64,000 bases of DNA from Mytilus galloprovincialis. Lineage: Eukaryota > Mollusca > Bivalvia > Mytilida > Mytilidae. Location: contig NC_134839.1 of assembly GCF_965363235.1 (NCBI RefSeq), positions 74,239,410 through 74,303,409 of the forward strand, written 5' to 3'. The notes under the pieces were generated by a model. The model worked only from the letters and a program-made list of their open reading frames with translations, did not search any database and was not told the DNA's origin. Made by a program: the position numbers and the translations under genes. Below are positions 34,126 to 45,234 of the stretch, in pieces (position 1 is the stretch's first letter; every line of letters starts with the position of its first letter).

Positions 34126-34722
34126 TGTGACGAAGTCATTAATGGATAAATATATTTTATTACGTAATTACAAAGTCAAGAAAGATTCTAAAGTTCAAAT
34201 GTTCGAATGTTCACAACTGTCTTTAAAGTAGAATTGTTCGAATGTTCAACATCTCACACGGGCACGTGATCGTATAGTTTCAATCCTGATGAAATACGTT
34301 TGGATATTAAGCGCATATGTTCCAGCCTACCCACGAGGTGGGAGACCGTGGCGGAATCTCCGGTACCAATCTCTTGTACCAAGCTGTCCCCTTCAAGTCC
34401 AAAGCTGGATCTTATATAGTCCAGTAGTCCATTAACAACGGCCCATAGCTGATGTCCGGTTACTTAATAGTCTGGATGTTAGATAATTCTAGTCTGTGGT
34501 TAATTGTCAAACTAACCCCTGAAGGATACATGTTATTTCACAGTAGACATGGTCATTTATTGGCTGCAGGGTATACATGGTATGTCTATAATATTTGAAC
34601 AGATCGTTATTTAAAAATGTCCAAAGCGTACATGATTGTCATTGAATTATTTAATTCCTTTTTAATAAATTCCTAATTAATACTCCTTGATAATTAATGA
34701 TATGAAACACAATTGTGTTACA
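34126..34722 (-). repeat. 5' LTR of the LTR element
   Basis: 597 bp, matching the left LTR throughout on visual comparison. It carries a GC-richer central block (CACGAGGTGGGAGACCGTGG) that may be the conserved regulatory part. Confidence 0.8.
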
Positions 34723-34743
34723 TATGTACTTTCCAAATTACTT

Positions 34744-34935
34744 TTATATCCGGCTTTCATGACTGATACAATTGATGTTAATGATTAAGAAACACTTGGA
34801 AGACCCAGCAATATAACGTAGTTTCTTAGAACAGTATTGTAGTTTAGGTATCCAATTCAGTGATTGAATATCCAGTTCTACATATTTGGTTGAAATTCCA
34901 AAGGAACAGAGAAAAGACCTTTGATTATCCCAGAT
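34744..34935 (-). pseudogene. Penelope-like reverse transcriptase fragment
   Basis: On the minus strand the frame includes SLNWIPKL followed by RYIAGSSKC. This corresponds to the LYWLPKLHK...RFIANSS motif of Penelope-like reverse transcriptases. The match covers only about 40-50 residues; sequence on both sides does not continue the domain, so it is a short relic. It lies 20 bp outside the LTR element, which suggests that the LTR element inserted next to or into an older Penelope-like remnant. Confidence 0.45.
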
Positions 34936-34992
34936 CTCCTCTATTGGTACGTGTCGTGGGGGTATTTGTTGAGTGTCCAAGTGATTTGCCAA

Positions 34993-36385
34993 TACCTAAT
35001 TTATATATCAAAGAGTTTATTGAATGTGATTTACAAACCACGAAAACGTTTGTGGCTTAACTGCGGGGACAACATATTTGTCATGGAGGTAGGACAAGAT
35101 TTTGCAACATTTGGGTCTTTATAGATTGACGTAGCATGGATATTCATAGACCCCTTCCATTGTTTATATTCTGATTGTATCAACGAACTGACAGACTTAA
35201 ATAATTCTTGATAGTATTTACGTTTTCTTTCACGCATTAACCCATTTGCCTGGCTTTATATTAGACTGAATCCATCATTGTGTTTCAATTTGAAGGATTT
35301 AGGCTGGGTCTGTGTTATTCTCAATGTTTAGGTCACCAGTAATAACGTGTCCAGCAGGATTATAAACGAATGGGGAACTAGCAGAAGGTGCAATCGGCAG
35401 GTTAAGACACAAACATCAATATTGAGATCCTGCAACAAGTGTTTGTAATTGATATTGTTAGTTGCAATTGGTTTGGTATATGTATAATAAATGATACGTA
35501 CAGACTGATCTTCAATAAAATTCGGAGGTATTATTGAGTGAACTTATTTATGATATTAAATAAATTGTGCTAAGGTTGATAGCATCGAGACCTATGTATG
35601 CAAGGACAGTTTTAGAAAGTATATTATATACTTTTCATCTTATAACAATGCAAACTGGTTTAAACAATATGTTAATTGCAATATCCGGGAGGATAGCTGT
35701 AAGATTGTATTGGTTTACATGGGGATTTGTTGTTTCTAAACATACGTTTTGCTACGTATATTAACTTGTCGAGCGTCTTATTCGTTTACCTGTTGACTTG
35801 ATTATGCGTCAATCCGTTTCAGAGAACACTTAAAGAACATGAATTGATAAAACACAAAATGATTTTTCTGCGTTCTGTCGACTAGCTGATCATACCAATG
35901 CGAATTGGTTTGAAAAGTCTGTTACTTTCAATATTCAAGATGAGAGCTGTAAGTTTAGATTGGTTTAAACGGGGGTTTGTGGTTTATTATATATAAGTTG
36001 TACGCATATGAAATTTTGAATAAAGCTTTGTGCGGAAGTTAAAAATACTGCTTGGTTTGTTGTATTTACAAAATATTTCGCACGTGTTTATTTCAACAAA
36101 CATTCGGCATTTCTATTGAAAAACTGTGCTCCTCTTGCCCACTTGTTCCTTTGTTAATATGAGGCACACATGAGTTAATTTCTGTTCCTGGGAAAATAAA
36201 ACTTGTATGTTCATTGTATTTGTTATTATGCAATAATTTAATTTTCGATGTAACGCGTCTTCTGATTGGCTGACGTTATTTTGTTATCAGCCCATAGACA
36301 TAATTTAGTCATGTGACCGTGACGTCATCAACGTTTTTTCATGTTTTTTAATGGTTTGAAATTGAATTTAGAATTAAATTGTAAG
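34993..36385. other. Gene-free stretch
   Basis: Several short frames on both strands overlap without motifs. No repeat is recognised apart from ordinary A/T-rich tracts. Confidence 0.35.
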
Positions 36386-36390
36386 AAATA

Positions 36391-36530
36391 ACTGTAATAT
36401 TTGTTCTGTCTATTCGAAATAACATAAAAAAAATGTGGTGCACACTGTTAAATAACCCGCTACGCGCGTTATTCAGTGTGCACCACATTTTTTTATGTTA
36501 TTTTTTCATAAACAGAAAAAATATTACAGT
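36391..36530. repeat. Foldback hairpin 1, about 57-bp arms
   Basis: ACTGTAATAT at the left returns as ATATTACAGT at the right. The inner 29 bp of the arms (36419-36447 and 36474-36502, ending GTGGTGCACACTG) are perfectly or almost perfectly complementary. The loop AATAACCCGCTACGCGCG+TTATT is itself a short GC-rich inverted repeat. No coding content. Confidence 0.75.
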
Positions 36531-37735
36531 CATTCCTTAAATAAATCGGAATTTGATATTGAAAGTATGAGACAAAAAATCACAAGATATAGCTTGTTAT
36601 TGAACAATGACTGCTTTGAATTTGTATATGTGTGGTCTCCTACAAGTCCAGTCTGTAGAAATATTCGGTGATAACGCCATTTTCCCTGCGGTAAATCTAA
36701 TAAAAAGTTCGTTAGCTTTATTTAAACCGCATTCAGAATATTCTGCTCTTCCATTCTTATTATGGTAAATCTTCTGAGAACAAAACTTTGCTTATGGTGT
36801 GGGAACTAATTAAGTTGATGATAAAAAATGAAATTGGAATATCGAGATTAAAGCGAACGACAAACAATAACTCGAAGGACAGAAACAAAATGTAATCAAC
36901 CCACATTTAAGCTGGTCTTTCATGTTAATTCTGTAATTATAACTTCAAAGAAGACCAATCCTCACCCATGTAACTGTTTATTCCTTTCAATCAGAAAACG
37001 CATCAAGGATTTAGATAGTATTGATCGCTAGAGACCTGTCAACAACACTGTTGATATATTGGATAAGGAAATGACATATTGTTTTTGTTTTCCTTATTAG
37101 AAACATATTAAAGAGGGCAGTGTCTTAAAACATAATTGTTTGATAACTACTTTCTTTAAAGAAATTTTGATTTAATATGACCACTCAAGTGATCATGGAG
37201 ATCAGAGCATTCACTTATTAAGCGAATATTTTCTTCATCTAAAATGAAAGGAATCGTGGTACATAGAATTTTCATATGCCAAAGAAGGAGCGGGAAAGTT
37301 CTTACATATGTATATCATTTAAAAAGAATTTCTTGATTTTTTTTTATCTATTTACTGAAGTCAGGTTTCTTTACCATTTGATATTGCTGACGTTGATTTA
37401 GTATATATATATATATATATATATACAATACATAGCGCCAATTTTTCACTGGGTACCTACTATTATGGAACAAAATGTATGCGTTTCACTGCCTGAAATA
37501 TTGTTCAAACGTTTTCTGATAACCTATATTCTAGACGGTCTGAATGAATCTATATGACGAAAAAGCGGCTCCAATGAAGTTTAATCGTTCACCTAAATAG
37601 ATACGCCGTTTGATATCTTATAGGATTCACTTTTAGAAAAAAAATGCTATCAAAATGCTTGTTTCAGTCCAGCAAAGATAAAAATTCAGGCCAAAAAGCC
37701 TCTTTTTTGGTGTTTTAGTACCATGATCACAAATA
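36531..37735. other. Gene-free stretch with a TA microsatellite
   Basis: No gene is supported. A pure (TA)n run lies at about 37,399-37,425. Confidence 0.4.
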
Positions 37736-37737
37736 AT

Positions 37738-39890
37738 TAATTTTTAGCTCACGTGGCCCGAAGGCCCAAAGTGAGCTTATGCCATCACTTGGCGTCCGTC
37801 GTCGTCCGTCGTCTGTCGTCGTAAACTATTTCAAGAATCTTCTCCTCTGAAACTACTAGGCCAAATACTTCCAAACTTTAACTGAATGTTCCTTAGGGTA
37901 TCTAGTTTATAAATTGTATCCGAAGTTTTGATCTATCAACAAACATGGTCGCCATTGCTAAAAATAGAACATAGGGGTCAACTGCAGTTTTTGGCTTATA
38001 CCTCAAAAACCGAAGCATTAAGAGCAAATCTGACATGGGGGTAAAATTGATTATCAGGTCAAGATCTATCTGCCCTGAAATTTTCAGATGAATCGGACAA
38101 CCCGTTGTTGGGTTGCTGCCCCTGAATTGGAAATTTTAAGGAAATTTTGCTGTTTTTGGTTATTATCATGATCATTATTATAGGTAGAGATAAACTGTAA
38201 ACAGCAATAATGTTCAGCAAAGTAAGACCTAAAAATAAGTTAACATGACTGAAATGGTCAGTTGACCCCTATAGGAGTTATTGCCCTTTATAGTCAATTT
38301 TTAACCATTTTTCATAAATCTTAGTTATCTTTTACAAAAATCTTCTCCTCTGAAACTACTGGGCCAAATTGAACTAAACTTGGCCACAACCATCATTGGG
38401 GTATCTAGTTTGAAAATTGTGTCCGGTGACCTGGCCAACCAACCAAAATGGCCGCCATGGCTAAAAATAGAACATAGGGGTAAAATGCAGTTTTTGGCTT
38501 ATAACTCAAAAACCAAAGCATTTAGAGCAAATCTGACATGGGGGTTAAATTGTTTATCAGGTCAAGATCTATCTGCCCTGAAATTTTCAGATGAATTGGA
38601 CAACCCATTGTTGGGTTGCTGCCCCTGAATTGGTAATTTTAAGGAAATTTTGCTGTTTTGGTTATTATCTTGAATATTATTATAGATAGAGATAAACTGT
38701 AAACAGCAATAATGTTCAGCAAAGTTAGATTTACAAATAAGTCAAATGACCGAAATGGTCAGTTGACCCCTTTAGGAGTTATTGCCCTTTATAGTCAATT
38801 TTTAACCATTTTTCGTAAATCTTAGTAATCTTTTATAAAAATCTTCTCCTCTGAAACTACTGGGCCAAATTAATCCAAACTTGGCCATAATTATCTTTTG
38901 TGTATCTAGTTTAAAAAATGTGTCGGGTGACCCGGCCATCCAAACAAGATGGCTGCCACGGCTAAAAGTAGAACATAGGGGTAAAATGTCAAAAACCAAA
39001 GCATTAAGATCAAATCTGACTGTGGTTGAATTGTTTATCAGGTCAAAATCTATCTGCCCTGAAATATTCAGATGGATCGGACGACACGTTGCTAGGTTGC
39101 TGCCCCTGAATTGGTAATTTTAAGGAAATTTTGCAGTTTTTAGCTCACCTTTCCTAAAAGGAAATGTGAGCTTTTCTCATCACTTGGCGTCCGTCGTCGT
39201 CGTCTGTCGTCGTTAACAATTTTTCAAACATCTTCTCCTCTGAAACTACTGAATGGATTTGGATGAAACTTAGCATGATTGTTCCTTAGATTATCCTGCA
39301 CAAAGTTTGTGTTTCGATTTTTGATCCGTCAAAAAACATGGCCGCCGTTACTTAAAATAGAACATAGGGGTCAAATGCAGTTTTTGGCTTATATCTCAAA
39401 AACTAAAGCATTTAAAGCAAATCTGACATGGGTAAAAATGTTCATTAGGTCAAGATCTATCAGCCCTGAAATTTTCAGATGAATCAAACAACCCATTGTT
39501 GGGTTGCTGCCACTTAATTGGTAATTTTAAGGAAATTTTGCAGTTTTTGGTCATTATCTTGAATATTATTATAGATAAAGATAAACTGTAAACAGCAAAA
39601 ATGATCAGCAAAGTAAGATCTACAAATAAGTTAATATGACCAAAATTGCCAATTGACCCCTTAAGGGGTTATTGTCCTTTAATGACAATTTTTCACAATT
39701 TGTTCATCATATTTGCTAACTTTAAAAAATCTTCTCCTCTAAAACTACTCAACCAAATTCAACCAAACTTCATTTGATCAGTAGGGTGTATAAAATAAAG
39801 TTTGTGTTTTATTTTCTATTTCGTCAAAAAACATGGCCGAAGGCATTGTTTACCAGGTGAGCGATTCAGGCTCTTGAGAGCCTCTTTTTA
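37738..39890 (+). repeat. Bivalve tandem-repeat element, 'TTTTAGCTCAC' type
   Basis: It begins TTTTTAGCTCACGTGGCCCG with a short hairpin and a GTCGTC-rich block. Four internal repeats of about 450-490 bp follow, each starting near TCTTCTCCTCTGAAACTACT (about 37842, 38341, 38842 and 39231), with a partial fifth near 39730. A second head (TTTTAGCTCACCTTTCC...) occurs at 39138. The block ends with the hairpin AGGCTCTTGAGAGCCT followed by a T run. I recognise this layout as abundant in mussels and oysters. A 3' hairpin recalls Helitrons, but no CTRR end is seen. The frames of about 66-82 codons inside are repeat-derived. Confidence 0.65.
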
Positions 39891-40425
39891 CAATTATCCG
39901 GTTAAAAAATAAAACAGAAAGTTATGGGTTTTTTTGTGTATACGAAAGAAACTTTTGATATCACGGAGCTGTTAGAATGCACAAAATTTATTATGTGTAA
40001 ATAATATATGTGATTCAACCGCTAGCACTAGATCGAGTTCACTTTTTGGGGACTAAGTTCCTGGGGATATCACTGGTCAGTAGTCAGTTCGTAATTGCTG
40101 ACGTAATTTGAGACATACTGTCCAAATTTCCCGTTCATGAAAAGGGAAATGATTAAACGTAATGTTTTAACTCCCTAATCAAAGTCGATCTTTGTTTAGT
40201 TTGATTATGCTTTGTGTACCGTTAGGTGTGATTGGTTCTAACGTTTCAAATTATGTGTACATAACCAGCTTTGAAATGTTTGAGAGCTTCTGTTGAATGT
40301 ATATCAAGAAAAGAGTTTCGGGTTCACGAAATTAATAACTTAAGACTTCGAAAATGTTCGGTATGACAAATCTCTCTGTCATTAACTTATTTGCAAAAAT
40401 ATCCTTTTTCGATCGTCAAAACAGT
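39891..40425. other. Gene-free stretch
   Basis: No motif-bearing frame and no repeat recognised. Confidence 0.35.
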
Positions 40426-40429
40426 GACC

Positions 40430-40505
40430 TTCTGCTGTTGTCTGCTCTATGGTCGGGTTGTTGTCTCTTTGGCACATCCCCATTTCCATTCTCAATTTTA
40501 TTAAA
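40430..40505 (+). repeat. Mussel dispersed repeat tail, family D
   Basis: CTGCTCTATGGTCGGGTTGT, TCTCTTTGGCAC and CCCATTTCCATTCTCAATTT match the tail at 8926-9065. Confidence 0.5.
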
Positions 40506-41107
40506 CAATATTTGATACCAATAATCAACAGTACATCTTCTTACCAGCTAACCTGTTGTGATTCGTTGACAAAAACAAAACACTTTCAGAACACTACATG
40601 AATTGATATCAAGAATGGTTGATGTGTGCTCTGATGTCTACCTGGTCAAGCACCTCGATTGTCTGAATAATCGACATTTGGAACGCGACAAAAGTTATCT
40701 TGTTTGCTCATTGACGACTGTCTGACTTGTCGATCTGACATTAACTGAAATTAGAGCTCGTTTCAAAGTTATATACTATTGTTAATACCTAAGTCAGAAA
40801 TTGTTTGAATGGGATTGTATCTTTTTTGTATCGATAAGACGACTGGTTTACAAGATATGAAAGCCAGGAATATATAAATGCAAAGCAATGTTAGGAGTTT
40901 TATAACCTGAACGAACCTAAAAGCACAGCCAAATTTATTCATGTCATTTTTTTAACACTTTATAGTTAATTGAATGCGAAATCCTAAAAGCAAAAGAAAA
41001 CCATTTTTAGTCGCATCAGTATTTGGTGCACCAGCGTATAAAGAAAAAGATTTAAACAAAAATACCAAAATCCAAAGTAAAATAAAAAAGTGAATGGTCA
41101 TTAATTA

Positions 41108-41293
41108 CATAATAGTTCTTGAAAAACTGGTCATTATCGTGATATATGGACTGCCCACAGGACAGTGGTATTGACTAAGATAGTGATAATGACTGAGCCG
41201 AAGGCGAGGTCATTATCTCTGTCACAGTCAATACTACTGTCCTACGGGCAGTCCATATATCACGATAATGACCAGTTCTTCAATAACTATTAT
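41108..41293. repeat. Foldback hairpin 2, 86-bp arms
   Basis: Left arm 41108-41192 and right arm 41208-41293 are inverted copies with few mismatches (ACTGGTCATTATCGTGATAT against its complement). They are separated by a 15-base loop, TGAGCCGAAGGCGAG. A GGTCATTA motif is repeated again at 41,595-41,690 in the flank. No coding content. Confidence 0.75.
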
Positions 41294-42125
41294 GTTTATT
41301 TCATTAAGGAACCAGGTTATTCTAAAAATTCTCATAAATTCAAAATGTCCAAAGCAAATTCGAGTAGTTGTAAGATTTCTATGGCAAAGAGTGAAGACAA
41401 GTCGTAGTAAAACTGCTATTCATTTTAGTGCAATTTTTCAGTATATGAATACTCAATCAAGTTCCCTATTATTTTATAATTTACCAAAAACATATGGTAA
41501 ACAATTCAACAACTTAAATATAATATTGAAAACAGTAAAATGTTTTATTATAAAAAGGACATCTCTCTTGTCAGATAAACCACGCCCCATCGGTCATTAA
41601 CAGAGAAACCACGCCCCAACCGTCATTAACAAACGGTCATTATCATGTAAAAACCGTTTACGACCGGTTTTCTGGTCCGTTTTGTTCTGTTAATGACCGC
41701 TGGAATTTATTACTGAAGAATAATGAATGTCATGTGGCCCCTTTTTATCCAATAAGAGAAGCTTATTCTCGACCGATATGAAATAAAACCAAATAATTAC
41801 TTCATCAGTCAACGAACTGATTGGAAAACAAATGTCATATTCCAGATTCCGGGGCCAACTCTCCCCTCATTTAGGACAGTTATAATACAAACTGTAAATT
41901 CAATTGAAAGAGCGTAACTGATCAAATCGATACAAAGCATAAGAACAACTAACAAAAACAATAAAGACATAATGATAACCCAAATGTAAATATTTGACAT
42001 AACTCGCACAGATTAAAGATATCATTAACAGTCATGAAAAGGATATCATGTAATAATGTACAACAGTGAATGTTGAAAGGTATATAGCAAGACTATTGCT
42101 TTAAAATTATATAATGACAATAAAT
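41294..42125. other. Gene-free stretch
   Basis: The frames here (up to 110 codons) begin inside the hairpin arm and have no motif. GGTCATTAAC and GTCATTA repeats near 41,590-41,640 echo the hairpin arms. Confidence 0.35.
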
Positions 42126-42128
42126 TTA

Positions 42129-42412
42129 AATCAATAATCATACCAATAAAAAACAATAATCATACCGATAAAAACAACAATCTTACCGAGAAAAACAATA
42201 ATCATACCGATAAAAACAACAATCATACCTATAAAAGCAATAATCATATCGATAAAATCAATAATCATACCGATAAAAAACAACAATCATACCGATACAA
42301 ACAATCATACCGATAAGAACAATTATCATACCGATAAAATCAATAATCATACCGATACAAACAATAATCATACCGATAAAATCAATAATCATACCGATAA
42401 AAACAATAATCA
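42129..42412. repeat. AT-rich minisatellite of about 20-21 bp
   Basis: About a dozen imperfect copies of CAATAATCATACCGATAAAA occur, with single-base slippage in the A runs and CAACAATC variants. Confidence 0.8.
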
Positions 42413-43264
42413 TTGATCTCATTACAATGTTAAATTGAAAACCTTTTATAATAAGTTTAATTTAAGGATCGATAAAATTACCCGGACATTTTCAAATACC
42501 TGTTAGTAAGTAGAAATTACACATGAAATCACTTTCAATAGATCAATTTAAAGATTGCTCTAGTCATCAATGTGTGCTAATTAGGTTGTTCAATGGAAAG
42601 AATATAATGGAATAAAGTGCCATTCCATTAAATAACCTTTTATTTTTCTTTTGCATTTTCATATCAAGAGACTCATCACCTAGTTTTTGGTATCGGTTTT
42701 GTTCTTTTTGAAGGCCCTGTCTGGTTATGTTATTGTACATGATATTGTTCACATTGTTTCAATTCGCCATTCATTGGATAGTTGTCTAATTTGAAATCCT
42801 CCTACGTACGTTCCCTTGTATTTGCATATGTATGTATTTTATATACGATACGGTAAAATACACATAATATTAATACTGAAGAAGATAAAGAAAAACTTAT
42901 AAATAGCTTGAATCACTTAACATTATAATGAGATCGACGAGACACAATATGTCTGTCATATTCGCATTTATACTATCGAACCTATATGAATAATAAACAT
43001 GAAAATTTGGTCAGTGTCACGAACCAGCATACCATAGATATTTCAATCCTAAGATCAGACGACCTAATTACAAATGTAAGGAATATAGATTATTTTAACT
43101 GAATGATAATTGAACTTATTGTAATGCGTTACTCTATGGTACGTGAACCAACTGTTCGTGTTGACGTGTTGCACTAGTGTATTCGAACCAAAACTATTGA
43201 GATCGTTGCAACTGTTGATGTATGCTTCGCATTTGATTTTTTTTATTCAAGTGCCAATAATGAT

Positions 43265-43330
43265 TCATATGTAAAAAAAAAAGGCACGTCTGGCGTTCAA
43301 AATATAAACCTAGTATATTTGATGACTTTT
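43265..43330. repeat. Short piece of mussel repeat family E
   Basis: GGCACGTCTGGCGTTCAAAA followed by TATAAACCTAGTATATTTGA is a common Mytilus repeat segment. It is usually near the 'AAGACTCATCAGTGACGCTC' block seen at about 50,070. Confidence 0.4.
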
Positions 43331-43435
43331 AAAAAAATTCAATGAGACATGGCAGATTTCAAAACGATTCTGTTATTAACAAATTCTGGCTAGAAGTTTC
43401 AGTGAAGAATTTGTTAACTAATCAAATACAATCAT

Positions 43436-43589
43436 CAGAGGCGGATTTAGGGGGGGGGGGGCCGCCCCCCCCCTTTTTGGGAAAAAAATAGTTGCTTATA
43501 TAGGGAATCACTGAAGCGTGACTGGAGCGGGCCCCCTCTTAGGTCAGTCAGTGGGCCCCCACTTATGAAAACTTCTGGATCCGCCACTG
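43436..43589. mobile_element. 154-bp MITE with CAGxGGCGGAT ends
   Basis: The ends CAGAGGCGGATTTAG and CTGGATCCGCCACTG are imperfect inverted repeats. ATCAT lies on both sides (43431-43435 and 43590-43594). The left half contains a G12 run facing a C9 run. A related but degraded piece occurs at about 16,550-16,660 in the transposon (GGTGGATCCAAG, TATAGGGAATTACTGAAGC). The superfamily is uncertain. Confidence 0.65.
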
Positions 43590-43832
43590 ATCATATACAA
43601 CTTTTTATAAATATCATGAATTATGAAAACATACCTTCCACTAAATGTAGTCACTGTAAATGATAACAAAAACAATTGACATTTATACGTCAAACTCAAC
43701 CATAAACAATCTACAGGAGATATGGTTTATGTCTGTTTTCTGAAATATGAATATGCCAACATGACCGCCGTTTTAATTGCACATCAGTGCTTCAGACCAA
43801 TACAAATTATAAGTAAATCGTAAAGAATAGCA

Positions 43833-45234
43833 TTATTTATAAAGCTTCAATTTACACCAGCGAGCAAACTGGCTTGAGTCATTTGAAAAATAAGCAAACT
43901 CTTGTTCATTTAGTCTTTCTTCAGCTCTTTCCACTACCTCCTGTGCGGTATATGTATTGAAGTTACTAGGATAAATAATAACTTTGATTGATCCATCAAA
44001 AGGAATAAGTAGTTTTTCTTTTACGATTGTGTGATGCTTAAATGGACCACAATACGCATAATGTGCTATATCACATGTTGTGTAATTATCTTCCATTCCA
44101 TTTACATCAAGAACTACAGCGTTATGCCATAAATTATAATAACTGTACGTAATGATATCGCCAATTTTTACATCAGTCTTTTTAAAAATGTGTCTCTTTT
44201 CAACGTCTAACACTGTTTTGTTCCTTTCATAACAAGAGAAACAAAGCATTCCATTTTCATATTCTTTTTCGTTCCTTTCATTTTCGTCACTTATTCCCTG
44301 AAAGCCAGAACGCAGGAACATCCAGAATACCATACTAAATTTACGTTCCTGGAGACTTCGTTTTCCACCCGTAACACACCATGTTGCAAAGTGCTCGCAA
44401 TTATTTTTAAACAAGTTATATTTGAATTTTCCTTTTCCTCCCTTTAAATCAGCATTTGCTTCAGATTTTGCCCTTTCTGCAATAATGTGAGGAAGAAATA
44501 GTTTAATCTTACTGCTATATTTGTAGACTACCACTTTCTTGTCTTTAAAATTCACCCTTTGTTTGACTTTCTTCAGTCTCGCTTTGTTACCAAATGGATG
44601 AAAACTAGCGAATGTGGCTTTAGCAGCAGTGTTTGTAGCATGTACAATTTCTATTTCTATTTCATTATCTGTCCCTGTATTAGTGTCCACATCTACAACA
44701 ATTGCATGGTGATCATATATTCTTCCAGGAAATGCTATGTGATCACCTGCTTGTATATCGTCCTTTGAATAGACTTGTAACGGCTTTACACATTCCATAC
44801 AAAGACTTTCATTTGTGACATGAGCTTCTAAAATTGCGTTGTTTCCATCTTCTCCCTCATCATGACCAACACTATCTAAAGATTCAACTGCATCAAAAAA
44901 TTCTTCCTCTGGGACATCTACAACATGCTGTTTTAAAGACAACAGCTTCGGGTTAGCATCTGTTTCGTCATTTTTGTGAGAAAGTGGTATTGATAAACCA
45001 TCCTTTTCCAAAATGCTGATTTCAGCACTATTGTTTAAATCGGGGTCTGCTCTAACTTGTGTACTATATTCCCTCATACGCTTTTCCTTATCAAATTCTT
45101 TTTGCAAATTAGGATATGTGTTATATCTTGTATGCTTAGTTATTTTCCGAATCGTAATAGCTGATGGAGATCTTTGCAACAAATCTGAAGGTAGGTTAAA
45201 CGTCTGATTCATTTTTTCAATTTCTTTTCCAGCG
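43833..45234 (-). CDS. Tandem LRAT-domain protein with FFAT motif
   Basis: The open frame runs 526 codons from 45413, but a good acceptor (TTATTGTAG) at 45235 suggests that the exon starts at 45234. The ATG at 45212 (MNQTF) then gives 459 residues. Numbering on the long frame: an exact FFAT motif EFFDAVE (171-177) with acidic residues before it would bind VAP proteins at the ER. CMEC (205-208) precedes LRAT domain 1, with GDHIAF, His235 in DHHAIVV and NCEHF (Cys339), the catalytic His/Cys of the LRAT/PLAAT thiol acyltransferase-phospholipase family. CFSC (391-394) precedes domain 2, with GDIITY and His430, but NDSSQF replaces NNCEHF, so the Cys is Ser513 and this domain is probably inactive. 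The hydrophobic stretch before 45234 is likely intron read-through, not a signal peptide. The substrate is unknown. Confidence 0.85.

Larger units (their letters stand above)
30723..34722 (-). mobile_element. Non-coding LTR retroelement fossil (LARD-like), about 4.0 kb
   Basis: Two direct repeats of 597 bp (30723-31319 and 34126-34722) start TGTGACGAAG and end GTGTTACA. I found no difference between them by eye, which points to a young insertion. TATG lies directly outside both ends (30719-30722 and 34723-34726), a 4-bp target duplication. A purine-rich tract (AGGAGGAAAGGAAAA, read on the minus strand) abuts the left LTR, so the element reads right to left. The 2.8-kb interior has no recognisable gag or pol, hence a non-autonomous type. 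I could not identify a primer-binding site with confidence. Confidence 0.75.
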
